The notes beneath the pieces were generated by a model. The model searched no databases. It had not been told where the DNA came from and worked only from the letters and a program-made list of their open reading frames with translations. A DNA stretch of 19,793 nt from UBA8515 sp036170795 (GTDB lineage Bacteria > Patescibacteriota > Minisyncoccia > Phycocordibacterales > UBA9973). Position numbers and translations under genes: made by a program. How positions within the stretch are numbered: the stretch's first letter is position 1; each line of letters opens with the position of its first letter. The stretch is from contig JAVHPX010000014.1 in the NCBI GenBank assembly GCA_036170795.1, positions 1 through 19,793 of the forward strand, read 5' to 3'. This document shows, one piece after another, positions 1 through 5,450 of the stretch.

Positions 1-52
1 AGGACATCGGCTTTTCAAGCCGGTAATCCGGGTTCGATTCCCGGTAGGGTCA
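1..52 (+). tRNA. tRNA-Glu (anticodon UUC), 5' truncated by window edge
   Basis: The anticodon stem TCGGC/GCCGG (8-12 and 20-24) encloses the loop TTTTCAA, giving anticodon TTC, which reads GAA. The T arm CCGGG-TTCGATT-CCCGG lies at 28-44, and the 3' acceptor strand TAGGGTC ends at 51 with discriminator A52. The acceptor 5' strand and most of the D arm are left of the window. No CCA is encoded (ACA follows), so CCA must be added after transcription. tRNA-Glu(UUC) is a classic substrate of MnmA, which is encoded at the other end of the window. Confidence 0.93.
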
Positions 53-53
53 C

Positions 54-98
54 AAAGTGTACGAAATAAAAAATTATTTTATTTGTGAACACTTTTTT
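54..98 (+). terminator. Intrinsic terminator after tRNA-Glu
   Basis: Arms AAAGTGT (54-60) and ACACTTT (89-95) form a 7-bp lower stem. AAATAAAA (64-71) and TTTTATTT (77-84) form an 8-bp upper stem. A TTTTTT run covers 93-98. It lies two bases after the tRNA discriminator base, so it probably ends the tRNA-Glu transcript. Confidence 0.7.
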
Positions 99-109
99 AA
101 CAATATAGA

Positions 110-115
110 TACAAT
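110..115 (+). promoter_or_regulatory. Possible -10 of tRNA-Ser
   Basis: TACAAT at 110-115 is followed by six bases and then G122, the first base of mature tRNA-Ser. If used, transcription would start at or next to the mature 5' end. A TATAGA hexamer at 104-109 is an overlapping alternative. No convincing -35 is visible, so this is tentative. Confidence 0.3.
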
Positions 116-121
116 TTTGAT

Positions 122-208
122 GGAAGCGTGGCTGAGTGGTTGAAGGCACCGCTTTCGAAAAGCGGCAGGGGTGAAAGCTCCTCGTGAGTTCAAATCTCAC
201 CGCTTCCG
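122..208 (+). tRNA. tRNA-Ser (anticodon CGA)
   Basis: The acceptor strands GGAAGCG (122-128) and CGCTTCC (201-207) pair perfectly. The anticodon stem CCGCT/AGCGG encloses TTCGAAA, giving CGA, which reads UCG. A long variable arm typical of class II tRNAs follows the anticodon arm, and discriminator G208 is the base expected for serine tRNAs. CCA is not encoded. Its 3' end is copied twice downstream, once inverted and once direct (see the repeats at 201-244 and 195-370). Confidence 0.95.
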
Positions 209-370
209 CAAAACTCGAGTGAAGCGAAAAGCTTTGCGGAAGCGAAGAAGAGAACTACTTCTCTTCTGTGTGAGGTTTGAAAAACTTTTCCTTATGAGTA
301 TACGAAAGGAAAAGGTGTACAGATTCTGTAAGAATCAAAAAGCGTACTCGCGGTCTTACCGTTTCCGCAA
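195..370 (+). repeat. Direct repeat of the tRNA-Ser 3' end (195-211 and 354-370)
   Basis: The last 14 bases of tRNA-Ser plus three flanking bases (195-211, TCTCACCGCTTCCGCAA) recur at 354-370 as TCTTACCGTTTCCGCAA. That is 15 of 17 identical, and both differences are C-to-T. A direct repeat of a tRNA 3' end is what integration by a tRNA-targeting recombinase leaves behind. Here only about 160 bases separate the copies and no integrase is present, so this may be a decayed att pair or a partial tRNA duplication. Confidence 0.6.
201..244 (+). repeat. 12-bp inverted repeat using the tRNA-Ser 3' end
   Basis: CGCTTCCGCAAA (201-212) is perfectly complementary to TTTGCGGAAGCG (233-244), with a 20-base loop containing the palindrome ACTCGAGT. 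In an unprocessed transcript this hairpin competes with the tRNA acceptor stem, because 201-207 is the acceptor 3' strand. The 233-244 arm can also pair with the direct copy at 360-370 apart from one wobble. Confidence 0.75.
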
Positions 371-400
371 TTTTTCTAAAAAGGTTTTTATCTTTTTTAT
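246..400 (+). other. Hairpin-rich spacer between tRNA-Ser and tRNA-Val
   Basis: No convincing protein gene is present. Successive small hairpins can be drawn: AGAAGAGAA/TTCTCTTCT (246-254 with 259-267), CTTTTCC/GGAAAAG (285-291 with 308-314), and GATTC/GAATC (322-326 with 332-336). The stretch 238-366 is bracketed by GGAAGCG and CGTTTCC, which can close it into one domain. This may be a structured RNA, a decayed mobile element, or processing spacer. It matches no RNA family I recognise. Confidence 0.4.
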
Positions 401-403
401 TTT

Positions 404-476
404 ACGCGGTTAGCTCAGTTGGTAGAGCGACCCCTTGACGTGGGGTAGGTCAGAGGTTCGACTCCTCTATCGCGTA
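404..476 (+). tRNA. tRNA-Val (anticodon GAC)
   Basis: The acceptor strands ACGCGGT (404-410) and ATCGCGT (469-475) pair with one G-T wobble, and the discriminator is A476. The anticodon stem ACCCC/GGGGT encloses TTGACGT, giving GAC, which reads GUC. D and T arms are standard. CCA is not encoded. The next gene starts only eight bases downstream. Confidence 0.95.
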
Positions 477-483
477 CAAAAAT

Positions 484-1218
484 ATGAATACACAAATAAT
501 AATTTTAGCTGCGGGTCATGGTAAACGAATGCAATCAGAATTACCCAAAGCCCTTACTTTGCTTCATGGTAAACCATTTATAAAACATGTGTTAGATACT
601 GTTTTATTTTCTGGTGTATGTGATAATCCTATTATTGTTGTTGGACAGAAAGGGGATCAGGTTCGTCAAACACTTGGTTCTGTATACTCGTATGCTACTC
701 AAAAAGAACAGTTGGGGACAGGTCATGCAGTTATGATTACTGAAACAGTTGCAAAAGATGCAGATATTGTACTAGTTTTATACACAGATCACCCGCTTGT
801 GAGTGCAGATACTATAAAAAATTTAATAAATACACAAAAAGAAAAAGAAGCAATTATTACTATGGCTACAGTTGCTGTTCCTGATTTTAATGATTGGCGT
901 CAAACTTTTTTATCTTTTGGAAGATTTATTCGAGATGATAGTGGCGAGATAAAAAAAATAGTAGAACTTAAAGATGCTACAGAAGAAGAAAAAATGATTA
1001 AAGAAGTTAATCCAGCATACATGTGCTTTGATGCAAAATGGATGTGGAAACATTTACATATGCTTAAAAATAAAAATGCTCAAAATGAATACTACCTTAC
1101 CGATCTTGTTGGTATGGCTTTTGCTGAAAATCAAAAAATCGCATCTATTTCTATAGACCCTCTTGAAGCTTTAGGAGTAAATACAAAAGAGCAGTTAGAA
1201 ATTATTGAAAAATTATAA
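484..1218 (+). CDS. glmU: GlmU-like N-acetylglucosamine-1-phosphate uridylyltransferase, single domain
   Basis: A 244-residue nucleotidyltransferase matching the N-terminal pyrophosphorylase half of GlmU, which makes UDP-GlcNAc for peptidoglycan. Visible motifs: the nucleotide loop LAAGHGKRM (8-16, with Lys where Thr is usual), LPKAL (20-24), QLGTGHA (76-82), the metal-site motif YTDHPL (100-105, compare YGDVPL), and NAQNEYYLTDL (198-208). GVNTKEQL near the end is where GlmU normally passes into its left-handed beta-helix acetyltransferase domain. The protein stops there, so the acetyltransferase half is missing and the acetyl step must be done elsewhere or not at all. Other sugar-1-phosphate substrates remain possible. 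The ATG lies eight bases after tRNA-Val with no Shine-Dalgarno sequence, so it may be cotranscribed with the tRNA. Confidence 0.85.
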   Translation: MNTQIIILAAGHGKRMQSELPKALTLLHGKPFIKHVLDTVLFSGVCDNPIIVVGQKGDQVRQTLGSVYSYATQKEQLGTGHAVMITETVAKDADIVLVLYTDHPLVSADTIKNLINTQKEKEAIITMATVAVPDFNDWRQTFLSFGRFIRDDSGEIKKIVELKDATEEEKMIKEVNPAYMCFDAKWMWKHLHMLKNKNAQNEYYLTDLVGMAFAENQKIASISIDPLEALGVNTKEQLEIIEKL

Positions 1219-1251
1219 AAGTATTATAGAGAAGCTTTTATTTATTTTTTT
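1215..1251 (+). terminator. Terminator between convergent glmU and trxB
   Basis: ATAAAAG (1215-1221) pairs with CTTTTAT (1235-1241), followed by a T-rich run to 1251. The stem starts at the glmU stop codon and overlaps the end of trxB on the other strand. It is AT-only apart from one pair, so it is a modest terminator. Confidence 0.5.
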
Positions 1252-2164
1252 GTATCCAAATATAAATATCCTCGATAGCCTTAATTGCATCTCCAGCCGC
1301 AATATTATTTTGGTGATATTTACCATTAGTACAATCTCCGGCAGCCCATATACCAGGGGTTGTGCTCATTTGTGTCATTGGGTCAACTACAATTTTACCA
1401 ATTTTATCAATTTCAACAGTATTTTTCACAAAGTTAGTATTTGGGGTTTGACCTATTTCAACAAATATACCTGTTGTTGGTATGATATGAGTTTCATCTG
1501 TAATTTTATCTTTATAAGTAAGAGAAGTTATAAACTGATCACCATCTACTTGGATAATATCAGCATTAGTAATAGCTTTAAATTTTGGGTTTTCTAAAAT
1601 TTTTTTAACAGTTATTTGGTCTGCTCGAAAATCAATACTTCTATGTACTATCGTTACGCTTTTGCAATAGGCCAGTAGTTGCATTGATGTTTCAAAAGCA
1701 GCATTACCACCACCAATAACTAAAACATCTTGGTCTGCAAACATAGGGCCATCACAGGAGGCACAATATGTAATACCTTTATGTTCAAATTTATTTGCAT
1801 TGATAGCTTCAAGCTTACGTCTACCACTACCAGTGGCTACAAGAAGAGCTATAGATGTATAAGTTTTACCAGACTCAGTTATTATGTTTATTGTATTACT
1901 TTCCTTGTTTACTTTTATAACTTTTTCATTATCAATAATATCTAGAAATGGTCCCTTGTAGTAAAGAGTATGAGTTTTTAAATTTTTACTAAGATCTGAT
2001 CCAGATATTTCAGGAGTACCTATCCAGTTATATATTAATTCAGATACAGTAGACTGACCACCAAATTCGGTTGTTATAATAGCAGTTTTTAGTTGTTTGC
2101 GAGCTGCATATACAGCTGCCGCTGTCCCTGCTGGTCCTCCACCTAGAATAATTAAATCATACAT
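1238..2164 (-). CDS. trxB: Thioredoxin reductase-like flavoprotein
   Basis: A 308-residue FAD/NAD(P)H disulfide reductase. The order is: FAD-binding GGGPAG (8-13), redox pair CASC (134-137) followed by DG, NAD(P)H-binding GGGNAA (151-156), and the C-terminal FAD motif GIWAAGDC (271-278). It has the length of low-molecular-weight TrxB. The usual HRRxxxR signature for the NADPH phosphate is HRSIDFR here, so one arginine is replaced and cofactor preference is uncertain. No thioredoxin gene is in view. The frame is open further upstream into ftsZ, but I chose the ATG at 2164 because the protein then begins directly with the FAD strand, does not overlap ftsZ, and starts seven bases after an extended -10 (TGaTACAAT). 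The alternative ATG at 2173 overlaps that -10. Confidence 0.92.
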   Translation of the reverse strand: MYDLIILGGGPAGTAAAVYAARKQLKTAIITTEFGGQSTVSELIYNWIGTPEISGSDLSKNLKTHTLYYKGPFLDIIDNEKVIKVNKESNTINIITESGKTYTSIALLVATGSGRRKLEAINANKFEHKGITYCASCDGPMFADQDVLVIGGGNAAFETSMQLLAYCKSVTIVHRSIDFRADQITVKKILENPKFKAITNADIIQVDGDQFITSLTYKDKITDETHIIPTTGIFVEIGQTPNTNFVKNTVEIDKIGKIVVDPMTQMSTTPGIWAAGDCTNGKYHQNNIAAGDAIKAIEDIYIWIQKNK

Positions 2165-2171
2165 AACTAAC

Positions 2172-2180
2172 ATTGTATCA
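2172..2180 (-). promoter_or_regulatory. Extended -10 promoter of trxB
   Basis: Read on the minus strand: TG (2180-2179), one base, TACAAT (2177-2172), then seven bases to the ATG at 2164. This predicts an essentially leaderless trxB transcript separate from ftsZ. No -35 was recognised. Confidence 0.5.
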
Positions 2181-2189
2181 TATTTGTTG

Positions 2190-3365
2190 CTATTTCTTTC
2201 TTCGCAAAAAGGCAGGAACTGTACTCCAATCATCAGTATCATCTATAAATAGATCATCATCAACTTTTTCTAATTTTTTTAGATAATCACTAGAAGAATC
2301 TTTTGATGATTCTTTATTTACAGCTTGTAGAATTTCTTCTTTACTTGAATTTATTACTGTTTGGTCATTCAATTTATTTTGGCTTTGGAAAAGAGAACGT
2401 TTTGGCATATCAGTAGGAAAACCAGTAGCAATAACTGTGACTTTCATTTCTCCCTTTTTAAGTTTTTCATCACGTATTGTACCGAAAATAACTTTGGCAT
2501 CTTTGTCTATTGATTCTGTGATAATCTTGGCAGCTTCTTGTATCTCGTGAATAGTAAGATCATCTCCTCCAGAAATAGCAAAAAGGACTCCACGAGCACC
2601 AGAGATAGAAAGATCTAGAAGCGGAGAATTTATTGCTTGAAGAGCAGCTTTTTCTGCTCGACCTTCACCAGCAGCAATACCGACACCCATAAGAGCAGAG
2701 CCTGCATCATGCATAACTGCTCGTATATCAGCGAAGTCTACATTGATTATACCTGGAGTCGTAATGAGCTCAGAGATGCCTTCCACTGCTTGTTTGAGAA
2801 CTTCATCACACATTGCAAAAGCTTGCCTGAATCCTACTTCTTTACCAGAAATAACTATAAGTCTATCGTTGGGAATTACAAGAATAGCATCAACTTCTTT
2901 TTCGAGTAGTGCTAATCCTTCATCTGCTAGTTTCATTCTTTGATTACCTTCAAATGAAAATGGTTTTGTAACCACTGCTACGGTAAGGATGCCTTGTTCT
3001 TTTGCAGCTTGAGCAACTATTGGAGCAGCACCAGTTCCAGTACCACCACCCATACCACAGGCAATAAAAACCATATCTGCTCCTTTGATAACATCTTGAA
3101 TTTCGGCTTTTGTTTCTTCAGCAGCACGCTTACCAATTTCTGGATTCATTCCAGCACCAAGACCCTTGGTAAGATTTTTACCAAGATGTACCTTTTTTTC
3201 TGAAAGTGAATTATGTAAATCTTGAGTGTCAGTATTCATAGATATAAACTCAACACCACGTACTTTTGAGTTAATCATATGATTAAGGGCATTTTTACCA
3301 GAACCACCTATTCCTACAACTTTAATTCGAGCGAAGGACTCGATTTCGGGATTAATTTTAGACAT
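2190..3365 (-). CDS. ftsZ: Cell division GTPase FtsZ
   Basis: A 391-residue tubulin homologue that polymerises at midcell to form the Z ring. It has the N-terminal nucleotide-binding GIGGSGKNA (18-26), the tubulin signature GMGGGTGTGAAP (104-115), and the T7 synergy loop NVDFAD (208-213), which completes the GTPase site of the adjoining subunit. A variable acidic linker ends in the conserved C-terminal peptide VPAFLRRKK, the docking site for FtsA. Length and motifs are normal and nothing suggests loss of function. ftsA lies directly upstream on the same strand after 94 bases, and trxB downstream after 25. The stop is TAG. It probably has its own promoter (extended -10 at 3413-3421) besides possible read-through from ftsA. 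Confidence 0.98.
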   Translation of the reverse strand: MSKINPEIESFARIKVVGIGGSGKNALNHMINSKVRGVEFISMNTDTQDLHNSLSEKKVHLGKNLTKGLGAGMNPEIGKRAAEETKAEIQDVIKGADMVFIACGMGGGTGTGAAPIVAQAAKEQGILTVAVVTKPFSFEGNQRMKLADEGLALLEKEVDAILVIPNDRLIVISGKEVGFRQAFAMCDEVLKQAVEGISELITTPGIINVDFADIRAVMHDAGSALMGVGIAAGEGRAEKAALQAINSPLLDLSISGARGVLFAISGGDDLTIHEIQEAAKIITESIDKDAKVIFGTIRDEKLKKGEMKVTVIATGFPTDMPKRSLFQSQNKLNDQTVINSSKEEILQAVNKESSKDSSSDYLKKLEKVDDDLFIDDTDDWSTVPAFLRRKK

Positions 3366-3412
3366 ATATCATATAAACTGAAATCATTAGTTAATAATAA
3401 ATCTATATACAT

Positions 3413-3421
3413 ATCATAGCA
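3413..3421 (-). promoter_or_regulatory. Extended -10 promoter upstream of ftsZ
   Basis: On the minus strand: TG (3421-3420), C, TATGAT (3418-3413). Transcription would start near 3406, leaving a leader of about 40 bases. A second TATGAT lies within ten bases of the ATG but is too close to serve it. Confidence 0.45.
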
Positions 3422-3447
3422 GAAATTAAGAAAAAGCAAATGTTTGA

Positions 3448-3464
3448 CATAATAGAATATTATG
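3448..3464. repeat. Small perfect inverted repeat at the end of ftsA
   Basis: CATAATA (3448-3454) and TATTATG (3458-3464) flank a 3-base loop at the ftsA stop codon. On the minus strand no T run follows, so it is weak as an intrinsic terminator. It may protect or pause the ftsA 3' end. Confidence 0.4.
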
Positions 3465-4635
3465 GTAAAAGTTGTGAAAAAATAGACTTAAAAAAATCCT
3501 TAATTTGTTTTAGAAAATTTTCAGTTGAATTATTTACAGTGTTATTGTTATATGTGTCATTAGAATAGAGAGCTAATCCAAATGCTGTATACCAAGAAGA
3601 GTCTTTAATCTTAAATTTATTATTTATAGACATATCAATTGGTCCAATATGTGCAGGAAGTTTTAATGCTGATTTAGCTAGTTCTTCTATCTTTTGTATT
3701 TGTGAACCTCCACCAATAAGAATAATTCCAGCTGGTAGTAATTCATTACGACGAATACGTTTTAAATGATTACCAATAAGTTCAAATATATCATTTAAAC
3801 GTGCTTCAATAATTTCATCAACTTTTTTCTTGGAATAATCACCACCTGTAACACTACCGAGCTTTATACTTTCAGCTTCTTCAAGTCCAATCTTGAATCC
3901 AAGAGCAATATCTTTAGTTATATCAATACTTCCTATTGGAAATACTCGCATTGATAATAATAAATTATTTTCAAATATAGCTAAGGAAACTGTTTCAGCT
4001 CCAATATCTATTAAAGCACATCCAGCTATTTTGTGTTTCAGTCCAAGAAGTATTGTTGAGCTTGCTATAGGTGAAGCTATTATATCTTCTGCTTCAATAT
4101 GTGCAAGAGCACAGGACGTAATAAGATCTTCAATATTTTGCTTAAGACATGTAACAAAAAGAGTTTTTACTTCAAGTTTGACCCCTTTCATTCCCTCTGG
4201 TCTGCCATAAATATCTTTACCATCCAATTTGTAGCTGATAGGTATGATATGAATTATTTTTTTGTTTAATATTTCAAGATTCTCTTCACTATCAGCAAGT
4301 ACTTTTGTTATATCTAAATGAGTAATTTCTTGATCTGCTCGAGACACAACAACTGAACCATTTGAAATGATTGAATTTAAATTAATACCTCCGATAGATA
4401 TAAATGCACGCTTAATTTTATTACCAAGAATATTTTCTGCTTGTTTGACAGCTTTACTAATACTTAGAGCTACATAATCAGTATTTGTGATATATCCAAG
4501 ACGCACACCTTCTGTATTTGATGATCCAGTAGCAAGTACTTCTCTAAGTTTGTTTTCTTTATTAAAACCTACCACCACAACTCGTGTAGTATATGTACCT
4601 ATATCAATACCGCATGTATAATTATTTTTAGCCAT
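3460..4635 (-). CDS. ftsA: Cell division protein FtsA
   Basis: A 391-residue actin-fold ATPase that tethers FtsZ filaments to the membrane. The phosphate-1 motif CGIDIGTYTTR (8-18) opens the protein. The 1C subdomain characteristic of FtsA, rather than MreB or DnaK, occupies the segment with GRPEGMKG. Phosphate-2 ALIDIGAET and adenosine motif IILIGGGSQI follow. The last residues, from about NFLKQIKDFFKSIFSQLLP, form an amphipathic helix with aromatic and basic residues, which is the membrane-targeting sequence. It lies between ybeY and ftsZ on the minus strand, the usual ftsA-ftsZ order. The start is the only ATG directly before the conserved first strand. Confidence 0.96.
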   Translation of the reverse strand: MAKNNYTCGIDIGTYTTRVVVVGFNKENKLREVLATGSSNTEGVRLGYITNTDYVALSISKAVKQAENILGNKIKRAFISIGGINLNSIISNGSVVVSRADQEITHLDITKVLADSEENLEILNKKIIHIIPISYKLDGKDIYGRPEGMKGVKLEVKTLFVTCLKQNIEDLITSCALAHIEAEDIIASPIASSTILLGLKHKIAGCALIDIGAETVSLAIFENNLLLSMRVFPIGSIDITKDIALGFKIGLEEAESIKLGSVTGGDYSKKKVDEIIEARLNDIFELIGNHLKRIRRNELLPAGIILIGGGSQIQKIEELAKSALKLPAHIGPIDMSINNKFKIKDSSWYTAFGLALYSNDTYNNNTVNNSTENFLKQIKDFFKSIFSQLLP

Positions 4636-4653
4636 AGTAAATAAAAGAAAATT

Positions 4654-4659
4654 ATCATA
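4654..4659 (-). promoter_or_regulatory. Possible -10 of ftsA
   Basis: TATGAT on the minus strand (4659-4654) lies 18 bases before the ftsA ATG, at the end of ybeY. It lacks the TG extension and a clear -35, so ftsA may instead be transcribed with ybeY. Confidence 0.25.
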
Positions 4660-5046
4660 TTACAAAAATATCGTAAGAAATTTCTTTTCTTCTTTTTCCA
4701 TTGTACTACTATGTTTGAAACCTTTCAAATGGAGTAATCCGTGTATAAATAAGTATTTTAAAAATTTAGAATATGTCATATTAAAGAGAGGAGCATCTTT
4801 CTTTACTTTAGCTAAATCGAATGTAATTTCACCTGAATTTTTAGAAAGGGGAAAAGAAAGAATATTTGTAGTAGTATTTTTGTTTCGATAAGTTTTATTT
4901 ATTTTACGTTGAGTAATAGGGCTAATAAAACCAACAGATAAATCATATTTATGACCAAGTATTTTATCTTTCATAGAAACAAAAGGCAAGCTTGGAAGCT
5001 TGCTCTTTGTTTTGTTTACAATTGTACAAAATTTCGTGTCTGTCAT
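4660..5046 (-). CDS. ybeY: Endoribonuclease YbeY (16S rRNA 3' maturation)
   Basis: A 128-residue zinc-dependent RNase of the UPF0054 family, which acts in 16S rRNA 3'-end processing and ribosome quality control. The metal motif HxxxHxxxxxH is complete in HGLLHLKGFKH (102-112). Upstream, NILSFPL (61-67) corresponds to the conserved DVLSFP, and GEITFD (72-77) to GDI. It is shorter than the roughly 150-residue norm, mainly at the N terminus and after the metal site. It starts five bases after the rpsU stop, so the two genes are very likely cotranscribed and share a ribosome-biogenesis theme. The first 30 residues are poorly conserved and contain an 18-base palindrome. Confidence 0.9.
   Translation of the reverse strand: MTDTKFCTIVNKTKSKLPSLPFVSMKDKILGHKYDLSVGFISPITQRKINKTYRNKNTTTNILSFPLSKNSGEITFDLAKVKKDAPLFNMTYSKFLKYLFIHGLLHLKGFKHSSTMEKEEKKFLTIFL
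4986..5003. repeat. 18-base palindrome inside ybeY
   Basis: GCAAGCTT-GG-AAGCTTGC is an inverted repeat with 8-base arms and a 2-base centre. It is also a tandem pair of AAGCTT sites. It encodes the variable N-terminal stretch SKLPSL of YbeY. Confidence 0.6.
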
Positions 5047-5051
5047 ATGTA

Positions 5052-5279
5052 TTAATGGTGACCTCTTTTGACAACAGCTATAACTTTTCCCATTTTTAGA
5101 AGTTTTTCGTGGTTCTTACGATGAGCAAGACGTTTAAGTGTAGCTTGTTTAGTTTTAAGTTTAGAAAGTGAACGTTCATTATAACGCTTGCTTTTAACTT
5201 TTTGGATAATACCTGATTCTTTTACCTTACGTGAAAAACGACGAACTAAGTTCATATTGCTTTCGTTTGTATTTTTCTT
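5052..5279 (-). CDS. rpsU: Small ribosomal subunit protein bS21, 5' end lost in the assembly gap
   Basis: 75 residues are visible. The core LVRRFSRKVKESGII and the following very basic helical tail (KRYNERSLSKLKTKQATLKR) match bS21, which sits on the small subunit near the 3' end of 16S rRNA. An ATG exists at 5255, but the frame stays open for eight more codons (KKNTNESN) up to the N run. bS21 normally has a short KKNE-like lead before the LVRRF segment, so the true start most likely lies inside 5280-5379. It is the first visible gene of the rpsU-ybeY-ftsA-ftsZ stretch, and any promoter would also be in the gap. Confidence 0.88.
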   Translation of the reverse strand, partial: KKNTNESNMNLVRRFSRKVKESGIIQKVKSKRYNERSLSKLKTKQATLKRLAHRKNHEKLLKMGKVIAVVKRGHH

Positions 5280-5379
5280 NNNNNNNNNNNNNNNNNNNNN
5301 NNNNNNNNNNNNNNNNNNNNNNNNNNNNNNNNNNNNNNNNNNNNNNNNNNNNNNNNNNNNNNNNNNNNNNNNNNNNNNN
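5280..5379. other. Assembly gap (100 N)
   Basis: Exactly 100 consecutive N, the conventional size for a scaffold gap of unknown length. The real distance between rpsU and priA is therefore unknown, and further genes could be missing here. Confidence 0.98.
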
Positions 5380-5388
5380 AACTGAAAG

Positions 5389-5426
5389 TAGTATCACTTT
5401 CTAGCATATGCAGAAATTTGATACTA
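5389..5426 (-). terminator. Imperfect palindrome downstream of priA, candidate terminator
   Basis: Outer arms TAGTATCA (5389-5396) and TGATACTA (5419-5426) are perfect. Inside them TTTCT pairs with AGAAA, and the centre is GCATATGC (5404-5411). It lies 24 bases past the priA stop and ten bases from the N run. A following T run, if any, would be mostly in the gap. It could also be an operator or cruciform. Confidence 0.4.
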
Positions 5427-5450
5427 ATAAAATATAAAGGGAACTTATGA

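Noticed and set aside
238..368. A second, intron-bearing or degenerate tRNA-Ser
   Set aside because: The ends look like acceptor strands, but no D arm, anticodon arm or T arm can be drawn between them.
171..413. An 80-codon plus-strand ORF across tRNA-Ser and the spacer
   Set aside because: It starts inside tRNA-Ser and ends inside tRNA-Val, is basic and low in complexity, and resembles no protein family. It is an open frame over structured RNA.
2165..2242. Upstream extension of trxB by 26 codons
   Set aside because: It would overlap ftsZ, has no similarity to the family N terminus, and runs through the predicted promoter of trxB.
5188..5279. Plus-strand ORF running into the first N run
   Set aside because: It is antisense to rpsU, whose bS21 similarity is clear, and its reading depends on the gap.
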